Counted from the stretch's first letter, positions 28,003 to 38,363 are shown. The stretch is 64,000 nucleotides of DNA from Nocardioidaceae bacterium (GCA_030447805.1 JAUJOE010000003.1:1-64000); one strand, 5' to 3'. The notes: a model not told the origin generated them from the sequence alone. Numbers and translations are program-made.

Positions 28003-29321
28003 TCACCCGCTCAGCGTTATGGGGTTGACGATGTCGGCCCAGATGAGCACCACGCCCATCACGATCAGCACGCTCGCCGCGGCGTAGGCGACGGGCAGCA
28101 GCTGCGCGACATCGGCGTAGCCAGGGTCAGGCCGGCCGCGTAGGCGAGCGAGGCCGCGGCGGACGGCCTCGTAGAGGGCGCCGGCGATGTGCCCACCGTC
28201 GAGCGGCAGCAACGGAAGGAAGTTGAACAGCGCCACGAACAAGTTGACGACGCCGAGCAGCAGCAGCAGCATCGCCCAACGGTCGACGACGTCGATCCGC
28301 TGTTCAGACGCCACCTCACCGGCGATTCGGCTCGCGCCAACCACGCTCATCGGACTCTCGTCGTCACGCTCCTCCACGAGTAGCGCAGCCTGGAAGACCC
28401 CGACCATGCGCTCGGGCATCTGGAGCACCGCGACACCGGTGCGCTTGGTGTAGTCCCACATCGTCGACGCGACGTACCCCAGACCCTTCCTGTCGCGGAT
28501 CTCATCCGGAGTGACGCCCAGGAAGCCGACCTCGACGAACTTCTCGGGGTCATCGAGGTCGTACCGCTCCGAGACGATGGTGTTCGTGCTCAGGGTCAGG
28601 GTTTTCCAGCGCGGTCGACGACGACGTCGATGCGGCCACCGGCGCTGGCCCGGATGCCTGCGGAGAACTCGTCCCAGCTGTCCATCTTCTCGCCGTTGAG
28701 CGAAACGATGCGGTCACCCACCCGGAAACCGGCCGCGCGGGCCGGTGACACCGGGTCGGGGTTCTCGGCCGGGGGCACCACGCAGGGGCGCAGGCCTTCA
28801 CTTGCGGGGATCACGCAGTCGGAGACATCGCTGACCACCAGCGTCGGCTCCTTGGCCCCTATGCCCATGAAGACACCGCCGAGCAGCAAGATGGCGAGCG
28901 CGACGTTGGTGAGCGGACCGCCCGACATCACGATGACCTTCTGCCACCACGGCTTGCGGTAGAACAGCCGGGACTCCTCGACCTCGTTGGCGGACTCGTA
29001 CTCCAGCGCCCGCGCGTCGGCGATCAGCTTGCCGAAGAACCCGTGCGTGATTCCCTTGACCCGGCCGTCGGCGTCACGCTTAGCCGGCGGCAGCATGCCG
29101 ACCATGCGGATGAAGCCGCCGAGCGGGAACATCTTCACGCCGTACTCTGTCTCGCCCCGCTTCGTCGACCACAGCGTCTTGCCGAAGCCCACGAAGTACT
29201 GCGTGACCTTGATGCCGAACTTCTTGGCCGGCAGCATGTGCCCCACCTCGTGCAGAGCGATCGACGCCAGCACCCCGAACAGGAACAGCACAACGCCAAG
29301 CGCGTAGACGAGCGCGGTCAC
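28003..29321 (-). CDS. rseP: Site-2 protease RseP/Rip1 family, frameshifted
   Basis: Intramembrane zinc metalloprotease that cleaves anti-sigma factors and other membrane substrates. TM1 carries the catalytic HEVGH in [24 protein letters not shown] domain follows ([20 protein letters not shown]). After one indel near 28600 the second frame gives the remaining PDZ, then TM helices and the second zinc motif [19 protein letters not shown]. About 440 aa in total. Its ATG overlaps the dxr stop (29318-29321), so it is translationally coupled. Gene order dxr-rseP-ispG is conserved in actinobacteria. Confidence 0.92.
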
Positions 29322-30545
29322 GTCGGTGTTGCCTCTCCTGGTGTCCTGGGGGCGATCAGCTCAGCTGCCCGCTGCCGCGCCCACTGGTCTGCGGCGAGCA
29401 CGTCGTCGACGGTGAGCTCACCCTCCACAGAGGGTACGTCGTCGCGCGCCAGCACCGCAGAGACCGTGTCGATGATGCCAAGGTACGGCAGCCGGTCACC
29501 GAGGAAACGCCTCGACGCAGACCTCGTTGGCTGCGTTGTAAATCGCCGGCGCAACGCCTCCGCGCCTTCCCGCCGCTATCGCCAGCGGCAGGCCGGGGAA
29601 AGCCTCGGTGTCGACGGGCTCGAAGTCCCACGACTGGGGGACGTCCCAGTTGACCGGTGGGGCAGCCCCTTCCACCCGATCGGGCCAGTGCAGGGCCAGA
29701 CTGATCGGCAGCTTCATGCTGGGCGGCGAAGCCTGCGCCAACGTCGACCCGTCGTGGAACTCCACCATCGAGTGCACGATCGACTGCGGGTGCACGACGA
29801 CCTCGATCCGGTCGTAGTCGATGCCGAACAGCAGGTGCGCCTCGATGACCTCCAGGCCCTTGTTGACCAGCGTCGAGGAGTTGGCGGTGATGACCGGGCC
29901 CATGTTCCAGGTGGGGTGGGCCAGCGCCTCGCGCGCCGTGACGTCGGTGAGCTCGTCGCGGCGGCGCCCGCGGAACGGGCCACCGCTGGCGGTGATCACC
30001 AGTCGACGTACCTCTTCGCTTCGGCCGCCGCGCAGGCACTGAGCAAGCGCCGAGTGCTCGGAGTCGACCGGCACGATCTGACCCGGCTTGGCGGCATCGG
30101 TCACCAGGTTGCCACCGATGATCAGAGACTCCTTGTTGGCCAAGGCGAGCGTGGAACCGGCGGCCAGCGCGGCGAGGGTTGGACGCAGCCCGACGGCTCC
30201 CGTCATGCCGTTGAGGACGACGTCGCACGGCAGCCCGGCAAGCTGTTCGGCGGCGTCGGGCCCGACCACCACCTTGGGCAGCGCGAAGCGGCCAGCGGAG
30301 TAGCCGTGCCGCTGGGCCGCGGCGTACAGGGCGAGTTGCAGGTCCTCGGCGGCGGTGCCGCGTGACACCCCGACCACGGGAACCCCGAACTCGACGCTTT
30401 GAGCCGCGAGCAGCTCCGGCTGACCACCTCCGGCCGCGAGACCGACCACCCGGAAGCGGCTCGGGTTGTGCCTGATCACATCCAGCGCCTGCGTGCCGAT
30501 TGACCCCGTCGAGCCGAGGACAACGACGTCCCGGCGGACGCTCAC
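29318..30545 (-). CDS. dxr: 1-deoxy-D-xylulose 5-phosphate reductoisomerase, frameshifted
   Basis: NADPH-dependent MEP-pathway enzyme. The GTG start at 30545 gives [20 protein letters not shown] with the dinucleotide loop [37 protein letters not shown] (metal ligands in DSEH) and [10 protein letters not shown] follow, then [20 protein letters not shown] and [20 protein letters not shown], which are active-site blocks. An indel near 29510 moves to the frame [18 protein letters not shown] that ends at 29318. An in-frame ATG at 30578 is an alternative start. It overlaps rseP by four bases. Confidence 0.94.
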
Positions 30546-30608
30546 TGGGTTATCACACCTCAATTCTCGCCGACTCACCCTCCATTGACGACACGGCGCC
30601 CGCGAAAC

Positions 30609-30668
30609 CCCTGACCGAAGTTGCTCGTGGGCGTCGTTTTGAGCGGCTGACCGGCACTTCGGTCAGGG
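30609..30668. terminator. 13-bp inverted repeat downstream of the ALDH gene
   Basis: CCCTGACCGAAGT (30609-30621) is the perfect complement of ACTTCGGTCAGGG (30656-30668), with 34 bases between; adjoining AAA/TTT extends the pairing past one bulged C. It lies between the ALDH stop (30700) and the dxr start, so it is a candidate terminator lacking a U-tract. It could also be a regulator site. Confidence 0.5.
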
Positions 30669-30699
30669 TTTCGGCAGGGCATCGGCCTCGACCGAGCGG

Positions 30700-32142
30700 T
30701 TACAGGTCGAGGCCCGTCAGCACCATGACCCGCTCATAGGAGTAGTCCTGCATCGCGTAGCGCACGCCCTCACGGCCGACACCTGACTGCTTGACGCCGC
30801 CATAGGGCATCTGGTCAGCCCGGTAGCTCGGCACGTCCCCGACGATCACCCCACCGACCTCGAGGTCGCGGTGCGCCCGGAACGCCGTCTGCAGGTCGTG
30901 GGTGAAGACGCCGGCCTGCAGCCCGTACGGCGATGCGTTCACCTTGTCGAACGCCGTCGCCTCGTCTGGCACCGGTTCGATCATCATGACCGGCCCGAAT
31001 ACTTCCTCGCATGACACCTTGGCGTCAGACGCCACCCCCTCGAGGACGGTCGGCTCGACAGTCGTACCGTCGCGGCCACCGCCCGTCAGCAACTGAGCGC
31101 CGGATTCGACCGCCTCGACCACCCAGCTCTCGATACGGTCGGCCGCCTCGGCGTTGATGACCGGCCCGACCTGGGTCTCCTCGTCGGCGGGGTCGCCGGT
31201 GACGAGGCCCTCGACGGCCCTAACGAGCCGGGACTTGAAGTCGTCGTACACGCTCTCGGCGACGAACACCCGCTGCACACCGATGCACGACTGCCCCGCC
31301 TGGTAGTTCGAGAACGTCGCAATGCGGGTGGCAGCCCAGTCCAGGTCGGACTCGCTGGACCAGTCGACACACACGATGGCGGCCGCGTTGCCGCCCAGCT
31401 CGAGCGTGACGTGCTTGTGCGGCACTGCCTGCTGGATCTCCCAGCCGACCGGGCCTGACCCGGTGAACGACACCACCGGCATCCGTTCGTCGGCGACGAG
31501 CTGCCCGGCCATGTCGTTGGGCACATTGATGACGCTGAGCATGCCCGCTGCCAGGTCGGTCTCCGCCACCAGTTCGGCCAGCAGCAGGGCGGACAGCGGC
31601 GTCTTCGGCGCCGGCTTCACGACGACCGGAGCGCCCACCGCCAATGCAGGCGCGACCTTGTGAGCCACCAGGTTGAGTGGGAAGTTGAACGGCGAGATCG
31701 CCAGCACTACCCCCTTCGGCATTCGGCGTACGTAGGCGAGCCGCCCGGCAGCTGCCTTGTCGGTGTCAAGCCGCATCGTCTCGCCCGACCAGCGCCGGGT
31801 CTCCTCAGCCGCCAGCCGGAACACCGAAACCGCCCTACTCACCTCCACGCGCGACCACAGAATCGGCTTGCCGTTCTCGGCGGTGATGAGCTGGGCGAAC
31901 TCCTCGGCGCGGTCAGCGATCGCGTCGCTGACGTGCGCAAGGGCGTCAGCGCGGACGTGGACCGGGAGCCGAGCGGCTTCCTCCCGGAGGTCAGCGGCTG
32001 CAGCCACCGTCTGCTCGACGTGCTCCGCAGAGGCCCAGCTGGTCGCGGCGACAACGCGGCCGTCGTACGGGCTCGTGATCTCTACCGACTCGGGCCCATC
32101 GACGGGCTTGCCGGCTACCCACAGCGGAAAGGTGCGTGTCAT
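30700..32142 (-). CDS. NAD(P)-dependent aldehyde dehydrogenase
   Basis: A 480-aa intact ALDH. Landmarks are VVLAISPFNFPLNLVAHKVA (active-site Asn), VVVKPAPKTPLSALLLAELV, VVSFTGSGPVGWEIQ (cofactor loop), VTLELGGNAAAIV (catalytic Glu) and NYQAGQSCIGVQRVFVAES (catalytic Cys). It sits in the polyamine cluster, so oxidation of an amino- or semialdehyde (for example succinate or glutarate semialdehyde) is a reasonable guess, but substrate cannot be read from sequence. Inverted repeats lie both downstream (30609-30668) and upstream (32193-32244), so it may be its own transcription unit. Confidence 0.9.
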   Translation of the reverse strand: MTRTFPLWVAGKPVDGPESVEITSPYDGRVVAATSWASAEHVEQTVAAAADLREEAARLPVHVRADALAHVSDAIADRAEEFAQLITAENGKPILWSRVEVSRAVSVFRLAAEETRRWSGETMRLDTDKAAAGRLAYVRRMPKGVVLAISPFNFPLNLVAHKVAPALAVGAPVVVKPAPKTPLSALLLAELVAETDLAAGMLSVINVPNDMAGQLVADERMPVVSFTGSGPVGWEIQQAVPHKHVTLELGGNAAAIVCVDWSSESDLDWAATRIATFSNYQAGQSCIGVQRVFVAESVYDDFKSRLVRAVEGLVTGDPADEETQVGPVINAEAADRIESWVVEAVESGAQLLTGGGRDGTTVEPTVLEGVASDAKVSCEEVFGPVMMIEPVPDEATAFDKVNASPYGLQAGVFTHDLQTAFRAHRDLEVGGVIVGDVPSYRADQMPYGGVKQSGVGREGVRYAMQDYSYERVMVLTGLDL

Positions 32143-32192
32143 ACCCTCGACGCTAACCCGCCGGCGCGCCCAGCGTTAGCCCCTACCCCCGC

Positions 32193-32244
32193 GACTTGTC
32201 AGGATGATTCACGCCTGAAGGTGTCCCCTAGGCCCTGACAAGTC
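32193..32244. terminator. 11-bp inverted repeat between two catabolic genes
   Basis: GACTTGTCAGG (32193-32203) pairs perfectly with CCTGACAAGTC (32234-32244), 30 bases apart, between the saccharopine-dehydrogenase-like stop (32267) and the ALDH start (32142). It may terminate the upstream gene or act as an operator for the ALDH. It shares the ACTT..TCAGG pattern with the repeat at 30609-30668. Confidence 0.5.
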
Positions 32245-32266
32245 GGAGGTGAGGGGGGTGGGGCGT

Positions 32267-33465
32267 TCACTGCTCGCGCATCGCCCAGGGGGAGCCGTAC
32301 TCGGTCAGCAGGTCGAGGAACGGCACCGCGTCGAACGCCTCCGGGCCCAGCACCCCTGCGCCCTTCCAGGTGCCGTTTGCCAGCAGCTCCAGCGCCACCA
32401 CCGGGTTGATCGCGGTCTGCCAGACCACGCACTGGTGGCCGTACTCGCGCATCGACACGTCGTTGTCGACGACGTGATACAGGTACGTCGACCGCGGTCG
32501 GCCGTCCTTACCCGTGCCCGTGACGTGGACGCCGGCGCATGTCTTGCCGTGCATCGCCTCGCCCAGCGTCGCCGGGTCGGGAAGCGCCGCAGCGACCACG
32601 TCGCGCGGGCTCACCTCCACGGCCCCAACCCGCAGCTTGTCGGTCCGGTCGAGGCCCAGCTTGTGCAGCGTCTTCAGGACGCCGATGAACTCATCGCCCA
32701 GGCCGTACTTGAACGTCACCCGCTTGGCGTCGATCCAGCGCGGCATCAGCAGCACTTCCTCGTGCTCGACGTGCACGCACTCGACCGGCCCGATGCCCTC
32801 GGGAAGTCGAACACCTCCGGCTCGCTGAACGGTTCGGTCGTGTACCAGCCCGTGTCGCGCTCGTAGATCACCGGCGGGTTGAGGCACTCCTCGATCGTGG
32901 TCCAGATCGAGAACGACGGCGCGAAGTCGTAGCCGTCGACGGTCAGGTTTGAGCCGTCGCGGGTGCCGAGCTCGTCGATGTCGCTGAAGAGGTGGTCGGC
33001 GGCGTACCGGGCGAACACGTCGGACAGCCCCGGCTCGACGCCCATGCCGACGAGCGCCAACCGGCCCGCCTGCTCCCACTGGTCGGCAAGCTCGAACTGC
33101 TCATCGCCCAGCTTGACTCCGGGCCGCGAGTGCGGCTGCGACGGGTGCGGCTTGGACAAGCTCATCGCCATGTCGAGATAGTCCGCACCACCGGCGAAGG
33201 CGCCGTTGAAGATCGGCATCACGAAGCGGGGGTCGACAGCGTTCAGCACGTGCGTGATGGCGTGCTCGCGCACCAACGCCGTCACCGACTGCGCGTCAGA
33301 GGCGTCGACGTACGCGCTGGTGAACCGTCCGTCGGCCGCTGCTGCCCGCTGCGCCCGCGACTCGTCGTAGTCGGCGATCACGACCTGCTCGAAGAACGTA
33401 CGGCGAGCGGCGATCGAGGCGAACGCAGCCCCGACGCCGCCCGCGCCGACCAGCAGGATGCGCAC
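32267..33465 (-). CDS. Saccharopine dehydrogenase-like oxidoreductase, frameshifted
   Basis: The N-terminal Rossmann fold opens MRILLVGAGGVGAAFASIAA (GxGxxG). ITHVLNAVDPRFVMPIFNGA and ADYLDMAMSL follow, then ALVGMGVEPGLSDVFARYAA. Near 32800 a one-base shift leads to the frame reading LMPRWIDAKRVTFKYGLGDE and TYLYHVVDNDVSMREYGHQC before ending SPWAMREQ. The full protein is about 400 aa. The family includes saccharopine and carboxy(nor)spermidine dehydrogenases; both lysine and polyamine metabolism fit the setting. It starts 4 bp after the stop of the upstream ALDH, so the two are co-transcribed. Confidence 0.83.
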
Positions 33466-33469
33466 CCGA

Positions 33470-34905
33470 TCAGCTCTCGATGTTCGACATCACGTGCTTG
33501 ATGCGCGTGTAGTCCTCGAGGCCGTACATCGACAGGTCCTTGCCGTAGCCGGAGTGCTTGAACCCGCCATGCGGCATCTCCGCGACGATCGGGATGTGGG
33601 TGTTGATCCACACACAGCCGAAGTCCAGCCGGCGCGCCATCCGCATGGCGCGGCCGTGGTCCTTCGTCCACACGCTGCTGGCCAGGCCGTACTCCACACC
33701 GTTGGCCCACCGGACCGCCTCGTCCTCGTCGGAGAACTGCTGCACGGTGATGACCGGCCCGAAGATCTCGTGCTGGATGGCCTCGTCGTCTTGGCGGAGC
33801 CCTGACACGACGGTCGGAGCGAAGAAGTAGCCCTGCTCCCCGACCCGCGAGCCGCCGGTCTGCAGCTGGGCATGGTCCGGCAGCCGCTCGATGAAGCCGC
33901 TCACCCGCTTCAGCTGGTTGGGGTTGTTCACCGGGCCGTAGAGGACCTCGTCGTCGTCGGGCTGCCCGGTCTTGGTGTTCTTGGCCTGGTCGGTGAGCGC
34001 TGCCACGAAGTCCTGATGAATGCCTGGCCCCGTCAGCACCCGGGTTGCCGCCGTGCAGTCCTGTCCGGCGTTGAAGTACCCCGCGACCGCGATCGCCTCG
34101 GCCGCCGCCTCGATGTCGGCGTCGTCGAAGACGACAACCGGCGCCTTGCCGCCGAGCTCGAGGTGAGCCTTCTTCAGATCCTGCGCAGCCGAGGCCGCCA
34201 CCTCCATGCCTGCCCGCACCGAACCGGTGATCGACACCATCTGCGGAATTGGGTGCTCCACCAGCGCTCGACCGGTGTCGCGGTCGCCGGTGATGACGTT
34301 CATCACCCCCGGCGGGAAGAACTCCTGGCAGATCTCACCAAGCAGCACCGTCGACGCCGGCGTGGTGTCCGACGGCTTGATGACGACGGCGTTCCCGGCC
34401 GCCAGCGCTGGAGCGATCTTCCAGATCGCCATCATCAACGGATAGTTCCACGGCGTGACCTGGGCGACCACGCCGATCGGCTCGCGGCGGATGAACGACG
34501 TGTGGCCGGCCATGTACTCACCGGCGGAGCGACCCTCGAGCACCCGCGCTGCACCCGCGAAGAACCTGACCTGGTCGATGGCGGGTGGAGCTCCTCGCTC
34601 GCGGTCAGCCCGAGCGGCTTTCCGGTGTTCTCGCTCTCGATCTGCACGAACTCGTCGGCTCGCGCCTCCAAGGCGTCGGCCAGCCTCAGCAGCGCCAGCT
34701 GGCGCTCCGCCGGCGTCGAGTCTCGCCAGGTCTCGAAAGCCCGCTCAGCCGCGCGGACCGCGCGGTCGACGTCCTCGGTGTTCGAGATCGGCGCCTCGGC
34801 GAACTCCTCCTCGGTCGAGGGGTTCACCAGCGTCAGGGTGCGCCCGTCGGCGCTGTCGACGTACTCCCCGTCGATCAGATTCTGCAGTGTGCGGCCAGTG
34901 CTCAT
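33470..34905 (-). CDS. Gamma-aminobutyraldehyde dehydrogenase-like ALDH, frameshifted
   Basis: It begins [20 protein letters not shown] and changes frame near 34590. The second frame contains [80 protein letters not shown] (catalytic Glu) and [19 protein letters not shown] (catalytic Cys in GQDC). GQDCTAATR and the [13 protein letters not shown] block resemble 4-aminobutanal/betaine-type aldehyde dehydrogenases. With the aminotransferase and PotDABC nearby, it probably makes 4-aminobutyrate from 4-aminobutanal (or the C5 homologue). It is 4 bp upstream of the saccharopine-dehydrogenase-like gene. Confidence 0.85.
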
Positions 34906-35100
34906 CGCAGCCTCTCGTAGCTTCGAAGAAGGATCAATACGGAGGCAAAAGTAGCTTGCGGCAATCGAAACCGCTAGTACGGCGGCGATGGTCCACCGTT
35001 GCTTTTCGTCGCTTAGGCGGTCAACACCATAGGCAACTGTTCAACGGGCGAAGGGGCGAGTCAAACCGTGGAAGTCGGTCTCGTCACCTATGGTGCTGCG

Positions 35101-35547
35101 ATGCCCGGTCTGCCGTCCCTTGGCCTGCTAGGCGAGGAAGCTTCGGCAGAAGTCGCCGCCCATGAGCGGCGGTACGACGCCCTCGACACCAAAGCTGGGG
35201 TTCTCCTCGGCTTCTCCGGCGTCATCGTCGCTCTCACTGCGGGGAACCTCAACGGTGCACTGGCTCATATCGGGACTGCATTCGCTGGGATGGCTGCCAT
35301 CCTTGCTGGAGTGGCCTTTGTACCCCGACGGTTTCCGACCATCGCTTTGCTGACTCTTCGTGACAAGTATCTGACGGCAGAGGAGGAGTTCACTCGGCTT
35401 CGGCTTCTGGACACCCGCATCGCCATGTACCGCCAGGTCCAAGACCGCTTGAAGTGGAAGGCCCGGCTTGTCACGGCCTCGGCGCTGATTCTTGGAGTTG
35501 CTGTGGCACTGACCGTTCTGGCATCTACAGTGTCTTCGAGGAGGTAG
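35101..35547 (+). CDS. Small membrane protein with two hydrophobic regions
   Basis: It begins MPGLPSLGLLGEEASAEVAA followed by HERRYDALDTKAGVLLGFSG. A hydrophobic hairpin (VLLGFSGVIVALTAG and GTAFAGMAAILAGVAFV), a soluble helical part (KYLTAEEEFTRLRLLDTRIA) and a last helix (LVTASALILGVAVALTVLAS) follow. The DTKAGVLLGF motif followed by a membrane hairpin is reminiscent of SLATT/PycTM-type membrane effectors, but I cannot assign it. An in-frame GTG at 35068 is an alternative start. It is followed 5 bp later by a small charged protein. Intact; the base composition here is slightly less GC-rich than its neighbours. Confidence 0.65.
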   Translation: MPGLPSLGLLGEEASAEVAAHERRYDALDTKAGVLLGFSGVIVALTAGNLNGALAHIGTAFAGMAAILAGVAFVPRRFPTIALLTLRDKYLTAEEEFTRLRLLDTRIAMYRQVQDRLKWKARLVTASALILGVAVALTVLASTVSSRR

Positions 35548-35552
35548 CCAGT

Positions 35553-35845
35553 GTGAGCGAGAGGACCGTCACCAAGGAGCCGGTGGCTGCGGCCAATCCA
35601 GCGCCACCACCGGTTAACCCCGACGACGACCTGATGGCCGACCTTGAGGGCAGCAGGCGCGCGGTAGAGGCGTACAGGCGAGAGGGGGAAGCCCTCCGTG
35701 CAGGAGCCCCGGGATGGGTGAGCGCCCAGATGAGCCCGAACCGCCAGCTGAGCCGAAGGAGCCGCCACCGGACTACAACCCGGACAGGGAGCTCATCGAC
35801 ACTTTCAAGAAGAGTGGGGATCCCGAAGAGCTCAAGCACCGCTAG
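35553..35845 (+). CDS. Small charged Pro/Glu-rich hypothetical, frameshifted
   Basis: The GTG at 35553 gives MSERTVTKEPVAAANPAPPP, VNPDDDLMADLEGSRRAVEA and YRREGEALRAG. After a shift near 35720 another frame gives PEPPAEPKEPPPDYNPDREL then IDTFKKSGDPEELKHR and a stop at 35845. The repeated theme PPxxNPDxxLxxxxE/K suggests an internal repeat: NPDDDLMADLEGS and NPDRELIDTFKKS. It is low-complexity and probably disordered. It follows the membrane protein gene by 5 bp, so the pair is one operon of unknown role. Confidence 0.5.
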
Positions 35846-35989
35846 CTTGTTCGCCCGAGTCATTCCTTTGCCCGCTTCAACCTTCACCGCTCCACACTGC
35901 AATGCGCCGGGACTAGCCTTCGAAGTGCTCCAACGTCGCTCCCGCGTGGCAGCCACCTCCGACGGCCGTTGGACGTAGAGGAGTTCCTC

Positions 35990-37174
35990 GTGCCGAAGGA
36001 CACCGCTACGCCGATTGCGCCGCTTGACCTGTTCGCCATCGACGCGCTGCTCGACGCTGAGGAGATCGCGATCCGCGACACGGTGCGCCGCTTCTGCGAC
36101 GACAACGTGCGGCCCCACATCGCCGGCTGGTACGAGGACGCCGCTGTCCCCGCCCGTGACCTCGCCAAGCAGTTGGCGAGCCTCGGGCTCCTCGGCATGC
36201 ACCTGGAGGGCTATGGATGCGCTGGCACCAGCGCCACGGCGTACGGGCTGGCCTGCCTCGAGCTAGAGGCGGCCGACTCCGGTATTCGCAGTTTGGTGTC
36301 GGTGCAGGGATCGCTTGCCATGTACGCCGTCTACCGCTTCGGCAGCGAGGAGCAGAAGCAGGAGTGGCTGCCCCGGATGTCGGCCGGTGAAGCGATTGGC
36401 TGTTTCGGGCTGACGGAGGCGGATTTCGGGTCCAATCCCGGCGGCATGCGTACTCGTGCCGTGCGGGACGGCGCCGATTGGGTGCTCAACGGCACCAAGA
36501 TGTGGATCACCAACGGGTCCGTCGCCGAGATGGCGATCGTGTGGGCACGCACGGAGGAAGGCGTACGCGGGTTCGTGGTACCGACCCGGACGCCTGGGTT
36601 TACCGCACCGGAGATTACGAAGAAGATGTCGCTGCGGGCGTCGGTGACCAGCGAGCTGGTGCTCGACAACGTGCGCCTTCCCGGACATGCCGTGCTGCCG
36701 GAGGCACGCGGGCTGGCCGGTCCCCTGTCGTGTCTCGCGGAGGCGCGCTTCGGCATTGTCTTCGGTTCCTTAGGCGCCGCCAGAGACTGCCTCGAGACGA
36801 CGATCGAGTACGCCCGAACCCGGCGGGTGTTCGACAAGTCCCTGGCTGCCTACCAGCTCACCCAGGCCAAGCTCGCTGACATGTCCCTCGAGCTCGGCAA
36901 GGGCATGCTGCTGGCGCTGCACCTAGGGCGGCTGAAGGACGCCGGCAAGATCCGTCCGGAGCAGGTCAGCCTGGGCAAGCTCAACAACGTGCGCGAGTCG
37001 CTCGCCATCGCCCGCGAGTGCCGGACCATCCTCGCCGCGAACGGCATCACGCAGGAGTACCCGGTGATGAGGCACGCCAGCAACCTTGAGTCGGTGCTCA
37101 CGTACGAGGGCACGTCGGAGGTGCACCAGCTGATCATCGGCCAGGCGCTCACCGGCGAGTCAGCCTTCCGCTGA
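35990..37174 (+). CDS. Acyl-CoA dehydrogenase, glutaryl-CoA dehydrogenase-like
   Basis: The GTG at 35990 (MPKDTATPIAPLDLFAIDAL) follows GAGGAG and is preferred to an upstream TTG at 35969. About 394 aa, intact. Landmarks are ADSGIRSLVSVQGSLAMYAV, GEAIGCFGLTEADFGSNPGG, WVLNGTKMWITNGSVAEMAI (FAD site), then NGITQEYPVMRHASNLESVL and TYEGTSEVHQLIIGQALTGE, in which the Glu of YEGT is the catalytic base. RSLVSVQ and the YEGTxxxHxLIxGxAxTG block are typical of glutaryl-CoA dehydrogenases, which would finish degradation of lysine, cadaverine or 5-aminovalerate. Its 3' end overlaps the convergent MFS gene by 26 bp. Confidence 0.88.
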   Translation: MPKDTATPIAPLDLFAIDALLDAEEIAIRDTVRRFCDDNVRPHIAGWYEDAAVPARDLAKQLASLGLLGMHLEGYGCAGTSATAYGLACLELEAADSGIRSLVSVQGSLAMYAVYRFGSEEQKQEWLPRMSAGEAIGCFGLTEADFGSNPGGMRTRAVRDGADWVLNGTKMWITNGSVAEMAIVWARTEEGVRGFVVPTRTPGFTAPEITKKMSLRASVTSELVLDNVRLPGHAVLPEARGLAGPLSCLAEARFGIVFGSLGAARDCLETTIEYARTRRVFDKSLAAYQLTQAKLADMSLELGKGMLLALHLGRLKDAGKIRPEQVSLGKLNNVRESLAIARECRTILAANGITQEYPVMRHASNLESVLTYEGTSEVHQLIIGQALTGESAFR

Positions 37175-38363
37175 CATCGCGGCCCACCCGCGCGTTGGGC
37201 AGCCAACGGGCCACCGCGACTGCGACTCCCAGCATCGGCACCCCGAGCAGCGCGACCAACGTCGCCACCGAAAGCCACCGCGAGCCGATCGCCATTGCGG
37301 CGTACGCGGACAGCGCGACCACCTCGCACGACAGGCCAGTCACCGACGTCACCGTCGCCCGGGCTGGGCCGGTGATCACCTCCTGCAGACGTGCCTCGCT
37401 GACAATGATCGCGTTATTGACCAGTCCGTAGCCGATCGCAATGGCAGCGAACCCGGCCGGGTGGCCGCTGATCGCGCCGGCGGCGATGAGGGTCGCCGAG
37501 ACGGCGACCACCCAAGCCATCGCCCGGCTGGACATGGCAGCGGTGCGGCCAGCAAGCGCCGTACCGATGAACTGCCCGGCGACGACCATCCCCACCAGCA
37601 CCGGCACGGCTGCCGTCGAGGCGCCGTTGTCGCGCGCCACCAGCGGGAAGTACTCGTCGTAGACGGTGAGTCCCAGCATCGCGGCCGCGATCAGCACCGC
37701 GTGACGCACGGGCGCATGCCGCGTCGCCTCTCGTAGCCCGGCGGTCAGCATGGAGCGGTAGCGCTCAGCCAATCGGTCGGGCGCAGCGGCAGCAGACGCG
37801 GTCTCCGGCTCTGCCGACGCGACCGTTGGCGTAGCCGGTAAGAACCAGGCGAGCAGTCCATGGACCGCGGCGACGGCGACACTGACCCACCCCACCAGCG
37901 CGTAGCCACCCCAGCCGTACAGCGGGGCGGCAAGCAGCGTCGCGATGAGGTTGGCCGCCATGGCGCCCGAGTGCGCCCACCCGATGAGCTGCGGATACCT
38001 CCAGGTGGCCGAACGGGCGGCCAACTCGTCGTACAGCAGCGCCTCGAAGGTGCCGGACATGATCGCGCCGCTGACGCCCCACAGCACGAACCCCGCGGCG
38101 AATCCCAGGTAGGTCGGGTGGAGCGTCCAGACGCCGAAACCCGCCGCGTAGACGAGCGCGCTTGACACCAACAGTCGGCGGCGATCGACGGTGTCGGCCC
38201 AGGCGCCGGAGGGGATCTCGCAGACAAAGGATGTGAGCGACCAGATGACGAAGAGTGAGGAGATCGCACCCGCGGAGAGCCCGTGGTCGCGAAACAGCAG
38301 CGCGTAGATCCCATAGAGCGGGATCAGGTCACGGGTCGAGTAGTAACCGAGGACACGCAGCAC
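37149..38363 (-). CDS. MFS transporter
   Basis: A 404-aa intact protein with about twelve hydrophobic helices. TM1-TM2 reads LIPLYGIYALLFRDHGLSAG then VIWSLTSFVCEIPSGAWADT VDRRRLL, in which GAWADxxxRRRLL is the loop 2-3 MFS motif A. The central loop (EPETASAAAAPDRLAERYRS) separates the two halves. Substrate unknown. The 3' end overlaps the acyl-CoA dehydrogenase gene. A partial DtxR/IdeR-like iron box lies about 50 bp upstream of the start (38415-38428). Confidence 0.88.
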   Translation of the reverse strand: MLRVLGYYSTRDLIPLYGIYALLFRDHGLSAGAISSLFVIWSLTSFVCEIPSGAWADTVDRRRLLVSSALVYAAGFGVWTLHPTYLGFAAGFVLWGVSGAIMSGTFEALLYDELAARSATWRYPQLIGWAHSGAMAANLIATLLAAPLYGWGGYALVGWVSVAVAAVHGLLAWFLPATPTVASAEPETASAAAAPDRLAERYRSMLTAGLREATRHAPVRHAVLIAAAMLGLTVYDEYFPLVARDNGASTAAVPVLVGMVVAGQFIGTALAGRTAAMSSRAMAWVVAVSATLIAAGAISGHPAGFAAIAIGYGLVNNAIIVSEARLQEVITGPARATVTSVTGLSCEVVALSAYAAMAIGSRWLSVATLVALLGVPMLGVAVAVARWLPNARVGRDVSGRLTRR

